A stretch of 38,022 nt of DNA from Firmicutes bacterium UBA4996 (GTDB lineage: Bacteria > Bacillota > Limnochordia > Darwinibacteriales > Darwinibacteriaceae): positions 181,651-219,672 of the forward strand of contig DGYW01000058.1 in the NCBI GenBank assembly GCA_002396805.1. The letters are read 5' to 3'. The translations under genes and the position numbers were made by a program. This document shows, piece after piece, positions 32,331 through 38,022 of this stretch (positions are counted from its first letter, which is position 1; every line of letters starts with the position of its first letter). The notes beneath the pieces were generated by a model. The model had not been told where the DNA came from, did no database searches, and saw only the letters and a program-made list of their open reading frames with translations.

Positions 32331-33107
32331 TTGCAGTATGTAGTTGACGACCTTTGCGTGCTCATGGAAGAGTTAGCACCTACCGGTTTGGCTCTAGATT
32401 GGGATAATGTTGGTTTACAGATTGGCCATCCCCAGAAGGAGGTTTCTACGGTGTTGGTAACTCTCACCGTAACTCCAGATGTGGTTGCCAGGTCACTGGA
32501 TGCAAGGGTTGATTTAATCATTGCTCATCATCCCTTGATTTTTCGACCTATAAAAGAGATCCGTCAAGATCAACCCCTAGGATCACTAATCGCGACACTA
32601 GTCAAGCATGATATAGCTCTCTACGTGAGCCACACTAACCTTGACCAAGCCCAGAAGGGTCTTAATCATTGGTTGGCGGAGGAGCTTCAATTGCAAGAGA
32701 CAACGATCTTAGTTCATGGGTCTGATGCAGAGGTTGGTTTAGGTAGGGTTGGCCGTGTTGTTCCCCAGACCCTAGCCCAGCTGAAGGACGAAGTTGAACA
32801 ACTTTTGGGTCATCCCATCAGAGTGGTGGGGGATCTTCAGCGGATCGTCGAGAAAATCGCGGTGCTTGGCGGGTCCGGGGGAGGTTTTATTGGCGAGGCG
32901 AAGCAGGCCGGTGTAGATGTGTTCATTACTGGTGATATCTCTTATCATCAGGCAGTTGATGCTTTAGGTTTGGGACTATGTCTTCTAGATGGGGGACACT
33001 TTGGCACAGAGCAAATCATGGTGGCAGAAGTTGCTAGTTATTTGCGTAACCACTGTCCGTCTTTACAGGTTATTGAGGAAACTAGTGCCAATCCCTTTCA
33101 GTTTTAA
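32331..33107 (+). CDS. Nif3-like dinuclear metal centre protein (DUF34)
   Basis: Conserved protein with a dinuclear metal site; its reaction is unsettled, and it has been linked to GTP cyclohydrolase I type 2 annotation that is probably wrong. The 258-residue protein lacks the CutA-like insertion of the longer Firmicute form YqfO. Metal-site residues lie in IIAHHPLIFRP, SHTNLDQA and GDISYHQAVDA with GGHFGTEQ at the end. TTG 32331 follows GGAGGTGA; the longer open frame from 32301 starts inside the tRNA terminator. In Bacillus subtilis trmK lies between the sigA region and yqfO; here there is a tRNA instead. Confidence 0.92.
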   Translation: MQYVVDDLCVLMEELAPTGLALDWDNVGLQIGHPQKEVSTVLVTLTVTPDVVARSLDARVDLIIAHHPLIFRPIKEIRQDQPLGSLIATLVKHDIALYVSHTNLDQAQKGLNHWLAEELQLQETTILVHGSDAEVGLGRVGRVVPQTLAQLKDEVEQLLGHPIRVVGDLQRIVEKIAVLGGSGGGFIGEAKQAGVDVFITGDISYHQAVDALGLGLCLLDGGHFGTEQIMVAEVASYLRNHCPSLQVIEETSANPFQF

Positions 33108-33122
33108 AGCGGAGGAGATTAT

Positions 33123-33130
33123 GATATAAT
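33123..33130 (+). promoter_or_regulatory. Extended -10 promoter of the RNase P RNA gene
   Basis: ATGATATAAT at 33121-33130 holds an extended TGnTATAAT element. No good -35 is present at 17 bases (TTTTAA, 33102-33107, in the Nif3 stop). The expected start, about 33137, coincides with the 5' end of the RNA. Confidence 0.65.
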
Positions 33131-33136
33131 GTAAAT

Positions 33137-33491
33137 GCTGAGTGGACTAGGTGATCGCGAAGGGTATCACCCTTTGAGGAAAGTCCGAGCTCCAAAGAGC
33201 AGAATGCTGGGTAACGCCCAGTGAAGGTGACTTTAAGGCTAGTGCCACAGAAACAAACCGCCTCTTAAAGACATAGTCTTTTGGAGGTAAGGCTGAAAAG
33301 GTGAGGTAAGAGCTCACCAGCGATTAGGTGACTAATTGGCTAGGTAAACCCCATTCGGAGCAAGGTCAAATAGGGAAGGAGAGGCGGCTCGTCTCGTTAC
33401 ACTTCCGGGTTGACCGCAAGAGGTCTTAGGTAACTAGGATCCTAGATAGATGATCATCCACGACAGAACTCGGCTTATCGGTCCACTCAGA
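33137..33491 (+). ncRNA. rnpB: RNase P RNA (class A)
   Basis: The RNA part of RNase P trims the 5' leader of tRNAs. The ends pair as helix P1: CTGAGTGGAC (33138-33147) with GTCCACTCAG (33481-33490). Universal cores are readable: GAGGAAAGTCCGAGCTCC, GTGCCACAGAAACAAACCGCC (shown in part, near 33243-33262), GGTAAACCCCA, GGAGCAAGGTCAAATAG, and the 3' ACAGAACTCGGCTTA. The core motifs fit the ancestral class A rather than the class B of Bacillus. It lies between the Nif3 gene and mraZ, with its own promoter and terminator. Confidence 0.95.
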
Positions 33492-33502
33492 AAAGAATAG
33501 CG

Positions 33503-33554
33503 AACCTGGAACCTGTTGTATTCTACTAGAATACTATGGGAACCGGGTTTTTTT
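33503..33554 (+). terminator. Intrinsic terminator of rnpB
   Basis: AACCTGG (33503-33509) pairs with CCGGGTT (33543-33549), one wobble, with an inner stem made by GTATTCT and AGAATAC (about 33518-33533). Seven T residues end the structure. Confidence 0.85.
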
Positions 33555-33613
33555 ATTGAAATTTTTACTTTTCCTAGCAGGATTTGGTAGCCATAGAGAG
33601 AATAAGTTCAATA

Positions 33614-33643
33614 AAGTGGTGACAAGTGGGGGAAAGTGGGGCG
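33614..33643 (+). promoter_or_regulatory. MraZ operator: three direct repeats
   Basis: GTGG occurs at 33616, 33626 and 33636, each preceded by AA, giving three exact 10-base direct repeats (AAGTGGTGAC, AAGTGGGGGA, AAGTGGGGCG). MraZ is known to bind such repeats spaced by one helical turn before its own gene, so this should be the autorepression site of the division cluster. No convincing promoter hexamers were found; the start site is probably just upstream. Confidence 0.82.
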
Positions 33644-33668
33644 GACTTCTCGGGAGGGTGTGATTAGG

Positions 33669-34100
33669 ATGTTCATGGGCGAATATCAACACAGCCTAGA
33701 TGCTAAAGGGCGTCTGATCATTCCTGCAAAGTTCCGGGAAGAGCTTGGAGAAGGTGCGGTCTTGACTAGGGGATTAGATAACTGCTTGTTTTTGTTTCCA
33801 GCAGAAGAGTGGAGCATTTTGGAAAACAAGCTCAAGACCTTACCATTAACCAAGGGTGATGCGCGCCAATTCGTCCGCTTTCTTTTTTCAGGGGCTACAG
33901 AATGCGAGATGGATAAACAAGGTCGGATCATTTTACCCCAGAACCTTAGAGATTTCGCCACCATAGACAAAGATGCTGTGGTAATAGGGGTTTCTAGCCG
34001 AATCGAGATTTGGAGCAAAGAAAATTGGGAATCCTATGTGAGCAGTGCGGAAGAATCGTTTGAAGATATTGCAGAAAACATCGTGGATTTAGGAATTTAA
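33669..34100 (+). CDS. mraZ: Transcriptional regulator MraZ
   Basis: MraZ is a DNA-binding ring protein that controls the division and cell wall cluster. The 143-residue protein begins MFMGEYQHSLDAKGRLIIPA and has the second AbrB-like half with ECEMDKQGRIILPQNLRDF, the duplicated DxKGR motif. ATG 33669 follows GGGAGGGTG; the second ATG two codons later is an alternative. The longer frame from 33636 begins inside the operator repeats and is rejected. It is followed by rsmH after 17 bases. Confidence 0.97.
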   Translation: MFMGEYQHSLDAKGRLIIPAKFREELGEGAVLTRGLDNCLFLFPAEEWSILENKLKTLPLTKGDARQFVRFLFSGATECEMDKQGRIILPQNLRDFATIDKDAVVIGVSSRIEIWSKENWESYVSSAEESFEDIAENIVDLGI

Positions 34101-34117
34101 GCTAAGAGGGTGATTTA

Positions 34118-35050
34118 ATGAATTTCGCCCACGAACCAGTACTATTTCAAGAAACAATTGAGTCTTTAGACTTAAAACCAGAGGGAATTTATGTAGATTG
34201 TACCCTGGGAGCAGCGGGTCATAGTCTTGGTATGCTAGCTACCGAATCATCCATCAAGCTGGTGGGTATTGACCAAGATCCCCAGGCTCTAGAACGGGCT
34301 AAATATCGTTTGGCAACCTATGCCGGTCAAGTGACCTTGATACGGGATAACTTCCGACATTTGAGAGACATCTTACATGGCATAGGAATCAAGAACGTCC
34401 ACGGTATCCTCATGGATATAGGGGTATCTTCACCACAATTAGATGATGGTGAACGGGGATTTAGCTATCACCAGGATGCTAGGCTGGATATGCGGATGGA
34501 TCCTGAAAATCCCTTGGATGCTTGGACCGTGGTTAACACTTATGGCCAAGCAGAGTTGACCAAACTTATTGCCACCTATGGAGAAGAGCGTTGGGCCAGC
34601 CGCATTAGTGAGTTTATCGTAACCGAGCGGGAGCAATATCCAATCGAGACTACCGGACAACTTGTTGAGGTCATCAAAAAGGCGGTCCCAGCAGGGGCAA
34701 GAGAAAGCGGAGTACATCCAGCTAGACGTACCTTTCAGGCTCTAAGGATTGCCGTAAATGATGAATTAGGTGCGCTTCAAGAGGCCCTAGAGCAAGCGGT
34801 GGAGGTTCTTTATCCTGGTGGTAGGTTAGCAGTAATCACATTTCACTCCTTGGAAGATAGAATTGTCAAGAACGCTTTTCAAGAACAGTTGGGTAAATGT
34901 ACTTGTCCACCGGATTTACCAATTTGTGTTTGTCAGAACGAGCCCGTGGCTCGACTGGTGAATCGCAAACCCATTGTGGCATCTTTCCGAGAGGTTGAAT
35001 CCAATCCCAGAGCTAGAAGTGCCAAGCTACGGGTACTGGAGAAATTATGA
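34118..35050 (+). CDS. rsmH: 16S rRNA (cytosine1402-N4) methyltransferase RsmH
   Basis: RsmH methylates C1402 of 16S rRNA in the decoding centre, using S-adenosylmethionine. The 310-residue protein has HEPVLFQETIESL at the start, the SAM motif YVDCTLGAAGHSLGML, GIDQDPQALERA, GILMDIGVSSPQLDDGERGFSY and HSLEDRIVKNAF. A C-terminal Cys segment (GKCTCPPDLPICVC) is common in the family. ATG 34118 follows GAGGGTG. It sits at its usual place after mraZ and before ftsL. Confidence 0.98.
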   Translation: MNFAHEPVLFQETIESLDLKPEGIYVDCTLGAAGHSLGMLATESSIKLVGIDQDPQALERAKYRLATYAGQVTLIRDNFRHLRDILHGIGIKNVHGILMDIGVSSPQLDDGERGFSYHQDARLDMRMDPENPLDAWTVVNTYGQAELTKLIATYGEERWASRISEFIVTEREQYPIETTGQLVEVIKKAVPAGARESGVHPARRTFQALRIAVNDELGALQEALEQAVEVLYPGGRLAVITFHSLEDRIVKNAFQEQLGKCTCPPDLPICVCQNEPVARLVNRKPIVASFREVESNPRARSAKLRVLEKL

Positions 35051-35063
35051 GGAGGCGTAGCAG

Positions 35064-35576
35064 ATGACTGCAGCCAGACAACTTGTGGATCCTTACATAG
35101 AGCATGATGAACAGGTTATCCAGAACCCTGGTCCTCGCCGCAAACGAAAAAAACGGCGGATTCCGGCCACGATCAAGGTTTGCTTGGTGGCAGCCCTTTG
35201 CGTGGTGATTTCCTTGCTGTATCTGCAACAACAAGTTACTTTTTATTATCTAAATATGGAGTTGGTGCAGTTAGAAGAGCAGGTGAATGTCCTAGAGCAG
35301 AGAAATGATCATCTAATGCTCAATTTGGAGTCTCAGCGTTCGTTGAACAAGATCGAGCAACTAGCTCGCCAAGAATTAGGTATGGTGGACCCTGAACGGG
35401 TTACCAGTATAGTTCTTGAACTCACCCCTCCAGTTAATGGTGGAGAAGGGGGACGCTGGATGAGTAATTCTCCGGAACGCATGGCCAGTCAAGGTTTCTT
35501 TGCCACCTTGGCGGGGTGGTTTAATAAGGCGTTCCCGCTAGGAGGAGTAGAAGCTGGCACGTTACGACGTCAATAA
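35064..35576 (+). CDS. ftsL: FtsL-like cell division protein
   Basis: FtsL is a bitopic divisome protein that partners FtsB/DivIC and helps activate septal wall synthesis. The 170-residue protein has a basic cytoplasmic part (RRKRKKRR), a single membrane helix (about residues 36-54), then a coiled coil with heptads (LEEQVNVLEQRNDHLMLNLE) and the typical IEQLARQELGMVDPERV ending of the FtsL/DivIC fold. Sequence conservation of FtsL is low, so the call rests on topology and position between rsmH and the PBP gene. ATG 35064 follows GAGGAGG. A Gly-rich C-terminal tail of about 50 residues is longer than usual. It overlaps the next gene by 23 bases if that gene starts at CTG 35554. Confidence 0.82.
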   Translation: MTAARQLVDPYIEHDEQVIQNPGPRRKRKKRRIPATIKVCLVAALCVVISLLYLQQQVTFYYLNMELVQLEEQVNVLEQRNDHLMLNLESQRSLNKIEQLARQELGMVDPERVTSIVLELTPPVNGGEGGRWMSNSPERMASQGFFATLAGWFNKAFPLGGVEAGTLRRQ

Positions 35577-37635
35577 ACTGCGTGTAAAGCGCACACTTAT
35601 AGTCTTTGTCCTGTGGAGCCTTGGATTTATAGCTTTGGGGGGCCGTTTGTTTTATTTGCAGCTGATTCATGGTGAACAATACACACAGATGGCTGTGGCC
35701 CAACGGATGCGTCCTCAGACTATCGATGCCCAACGGGGCAATATTTTAGATCGCAATTATAAAGTCCTAGCCATGAGCATAGGAGCCGATGCGGTGTACG
35801 CCCTACCTGAGAGTATTAAGGACATGGAGGGAACGGCCCAGCAATTGGCTCCTTATTTCGATATGTCAGAAGCTAGCCTACTCAAACTTTTACAGTCAAA
35901 AAAGAGTGGAAGTGTTTGGCTAGCCCGTGGGCTTAGTCCTGAGACTACTCAAGCCATAAAAACCTTGGCCCTACCAGGTATTAGGATTATCAAACGGCCT
36001 CAGCGTTATTATCCCCAGGGTTCGTTGGCAGCGCATGTGCTGGGCATTGCCGGTTCGGATAATCAAGGTCTTGAGGGAATAGAGTACTATTATGAGTCGA
36101 TTTTAAAGGGGGTTCCCGGCAAATTAGCTACAGAACGGGATGCATCACAAAGGCACATTCCAGGTGGGGCAAGTGAGTTTATTCAGCCCCAATCTGGACA
36201 TGATCTTGTTTTGACTATTGATTCGGTGATCCAGTATGTAGCTGAGAGCCACCTTAAGGAAGCAGTCCTGTCTAGCAAAAGTGATCGTGGTTTAGTTCTG
36301 GTAATGGACCCCAATTCAGGTCAAATTCTGGCAAATGCCATCTTTCCCACCTTCGATCCGAATAATTATCAAGAAGTAACGACTGATCGTCGTCGTAATG
36401 TGGCCATTACCGATCAGTATGAGCCTGGCTCCACCTTTAAGTTTGTAACGGCCGCGGCTAGTCTTGACTTAGGTCTTGCGTATAATAGCCGCACGTTTAA
36501 TAGTGGAGCTTACTGGGAGATTGGAGGAGGCCGAGTTCGTAATTCTGACGGACGAACAAATGGGAATATCACCTTCTTGGAGTCCCTAGAGCGTTCTGAC
36601 AACATCGTTTTCGCCCAGTTAGCCGTAGAAATGGGGGCCGAACGATTCTATCCCTATATTCGTGAATTTGGCTTTGGGCAACGTCTTGGAGTAGATTTTC
36701 CCGGAGAGGTCAGTGGCACAGTGGCTTCGCCTACCCGCAGTGGACAGCTCTTGCAGTGGGCGAACACTGGATTCGGGCAAGGGATTGCTGTTAGTCCCCT
36801 TCAATTACTAACGGCTATAAGTGCGGTTGCCAATGGCGGAATGGTGATGCAACCGCAATTTGTGAAAGAGATCAGGGATAGTCAAGGAAGGCTTGTGCAG
36901 GCGGTAGAACCACAGATCCTCGGGAGAGCGATCAGTGAATCCACTGCCATGGAAGTTAGTCAACTCTTGCGTTCGGTGGTAGTGAACGGTAATGGTAACC
37001 GTGCAGATTTGCCTGGCTACTATGTGGCTGGAAAGACTGGCACAGCTGAAGTGCCTAAAGGAGGCGCTTACGGAGAAGAACGCATAGCTTCCTTCATTGG
37101 TTTCGCCCCTGTAGATGATCCAGCCTTAGCAATTTTGGTAGTTCTGTACAATCCCAAAGTAGAATCTGCCTACGGAGGAGTGTTGGCGGCGCCTGTGTTT
37201 AGAGACATTATGGGTGAGAGTTTAGAATATCTAGGGATCAAACGACGTCAAGTCGACAAAGAGCGTTCTCAACTGGTGATTGTCCCTAACGTCTCGAATT
37301 TTTCCAAAACGGAGGCACAAGTTCGTTTAGACCAAGATAACTTACGCTGGGCGTTTGAAGGGGAGGGAGCCCTAGTGGCTGATCAGACCCCTAGTCCGGG
37401 GGCACGGGTTCCCGCTCAGACCACTGTTACGCTCTTCTTTTATGATCCTGAAGCACAGGAAGAGGTACTTGTCCCGTCGGTGCTGGGCTTGAGCATGCGC
37501 GATGCCTCTATGAAATTGGCGGAAGCTGGGCTCAAAATTAGAATTGACGGAAGTGGAATTGCCAACAGTCAGTCACCAAAAGCGGGTACAAAGCTCCCTA
37601 AGGGTGCAACAGTGGAAGTCAATTTTAAACTCTAA
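35554..37635 (+). CDS. SpoVD/FtsI-type class B penicillin-binding protein with two PASTA domains
   Basis: Transpeptidase for septal or spore-cortex peptidoglycan. Domains in order: membrane helix, PBP dimerisation domain (RGNILDRN near residue 61), transpeptidase with GSTFKF (Ser near 293), SDN (near 348) and KTGTAE (near 494), and two C-terminal PASTA domains (about 575-632 and 640-693). The start is unusual. The only ATG/GTG/TTG frame start is TTG 35635, which cuts the membrane helix in half. Reading upstream, the frame stays open to TAG 35548-35550, and CTG 35554 lies 8 bases behind a perfect AGGAGG (35540-35545). This gives an N-terminus LARYDVNKLRVKRTLIVFVL with a basic segment and complete helix, and 693 residues. 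SpoVD or the vegetative PBP2b cannot be told apart by sequence alone. Confidence 0.9.
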   Translation: MARYDVNKLRVKRTLIVFVLWSLGFIALGGRLFYLQLIHGEQYTQMAVAQRMRPQTIDAQRGNILDRNYKVLAMSIGADAVYALPESIKDMEGTAQQLAPYFDMSEASLLKLLQSKKSGSVWLARGLSPETTQAIKTLALPGIRIIKRPQRYYPQGSLAAHVLGIAGSDNQGLEGIEYYYESILKGVPGKLATERDASQRHIPGGASEFIQPQSGHDLVLTIDSVIQYVAESHLKEAVLSSKSDRGLVLVMDPNSGQILANAIFPTFDPNNYQEVTTDRRRNVAITDQYEPGSTFKFVTAAASLDLGLAYNSRTFNSGAYWEIGGGRVRNSDGRTNGNITFLESLERSDNIVFAQLAVEMGAERFYPYIREFGFGQRLGVDFPGEVSGTVASPTRSGQLLQWANTGFGQGIAVSPLQLLTAISAVANGGMVMQPQFVKEIRDSQGRLVQAVEPQILGRAISESTAMEVSQLLRSVVVNGNGNRADLPGYYVAGKTGTAEVPKGGAYGEERIASFIGFAPVDDPALAILVVLYNPKVESAYGGVLAAPVFRDIMGESLEYLGIKRRQVDKERSQLVIVPNVSNFSKTEAQVRLDQDNLRWAFEGEGALVADQTPSPGARVPAQTTVTLFFYDPEAQEEVLVPSVLGLSMRDASMKLAEAGLKIRIDGSGIANSQSPKAGTKLPKGATVEVNFKL

Positions 37636-37653
37636 ATCCCCAAGGAGGACGCA

Positions 37654-38022
37654 ATGGATCTTCAACAACTTTTAGCAGGATTGGACTATGAATTACAGGG
37701 TGCCCCGTCGAAAATAACTGGGCTAAGCTACGATTCGCGCCAGGTGCAACCTGGCGACTTATTCGTAGCCATTCGGGGTTTTCAAGTAGATGGCCATGAT
37801 TTTGTTCGCCAAGCCCAGCAAAATGGCGCAGTGGCCGTAATGGTAGAGCATGAGCTTCCTACTTGTGCTCTGCCACAAGTGATCGTGAGTGACACCCGGT
37901 ATGCCTTGGGGATCGTTAGTGCTAATTTTTACCACCACCCAGCTAAGAAATTACGTGTTTTAGGAATTACTGGAACTAATGGAAAAACCACTAGCACCTA
38001 CTTGGTGAAATCCATTTTGGAA
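37654..38022 (+). CDS. murE: UDP-MurNAc-tripeptide synthetase MurE, N-terminal part (cut by window edge)
   Basis: MurE adds the third residue to the peptidoglycan stem peptide in the cytoplasm. The visible 123 residues contain the UDP-binding N-terminal domain (TGLSYDSRQVQPGDLFVAI, typical of MurE) and the start of the ATPase domain with Walker A LGITGTNGKTTSTYLV. Whether it adds lysine or diaminopimelate cannot be judged because the specificity loop is beyond the edge. ATG 37654 follows AAGGAGG. It is 18 bases after the PBP gene and in the same order as in most Firmicute dcw clusters. Confidence 0.95.
   Translation, partial: MDLQQLLAGLDYELQGAPSKITGLSYDSRQVQPGDLFVAIRGFQVDGHDFVRQAQQNGAVAVMVEHELPTCALPQVIVSDTRYALGIVSANFYHHPAKKLRVLGITGTNGKTTSTYLVKSILE

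Noticed and set aside
33137..33491. Class B RNase P RNA
   Set aside because: Core sequences such as the 3' ACAGAACTCGG segment and the overall order fit class A; class B of Bacillus reads differently in the same regions.

Overview
The window looks like a chromosomal housekeeping region of an anaerobic, endospore-forming member of the Bacillota (Firmicutes), outside the well-studied Bacillus and Clostridium groups. Supporting signs: a T-box in front of pheST, strong AGGAGG/GGGGG ribosome sites with many GTG and TTG starts, sporulation genes (yunB, a SpoVD-type penicillin-binding protein with PASTA domains, a CwlD-like amidase), a MurG of the type found outside the division cluster in clostridia, two-subunit GlyRS, pyruvate phosphate dikinase, and a superoxide reductase (typical of anaerobes). 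I see no insertion sequence, prophage, integrase or CRISPR array. Apart from two short regulatory regions the window is densely coding.

Layout. 1-242 (minus): start of an ECF sigma factor cut by the window edge. 368-551: promoter and a 39-residue YqzL-like gene. 553-4253: phenylalanine T-box and pheS-pheT. 4303-11022: zapA, cvpA, an N-acetylmuramoyl-L-alanine amidase, a U32 (RlhA-like) protein, mutS2 and lepB; compared with Bacillus subtilis, rnhC and polX are missing and the amidase and U32 gene are added. 11078-13111 (minus): class A penicillin-binding protein, divergent from yunB. 13924-14715: a short leucyl-tRNA-synthetase-like protein that appears to lack both catalytic signatures, overlapping lgt tail to tail. 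15489-17943: murG, superoxide reductase (minus), a zinc-ribbon protein and a PrsW-like membrane protease. 17998-22273: yebC, a small membrane protein, ruvC-ruvA-ruvB, recO and a UBA/DUF4342 protein. 22270-25370: promoter, attenuator-like leader and glyQ-glyS. 25507-28137: ppdK. 28237-32146: dgt, dnaG, rpoD (the macromolecular-synthesis cluster). 32194-33491: tRNA-Ile2(CAU), a Nif3-family gene and the RNase P RNA. 33614-38022: MraZ operator and the start of the division/cell wall cluster: mraZ, rsmH, ftsL, spoVD/pbp, murE (cut by the right edge).

How it fits together. Three themes dominate: translation supply (PheRS, GlyRS, tRNA-Ile2, RNase P RNA), DNA replication and repair (MutS2, RuvABC, RecO, DnaG, RpoD), and envelope growth, division and sporulation (ZapA, amidase, PBP1, YunB, Lgt, MurG, MraZ-RsmH-FtsL-SpoVD-MurE). 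The items I find most worth a second look are the LeuRS-like protein without active-site motifs (13924-14715), the T-box-less attenuator in front of glyQS (22305-22398), the apparent CTG start of the SpoVD-type protein (35554), and a SigG-like promoter in front of a 66-residue membrane protein (18726-18976). I found no clear new multi-gene system; most of the window is conserved core genome.
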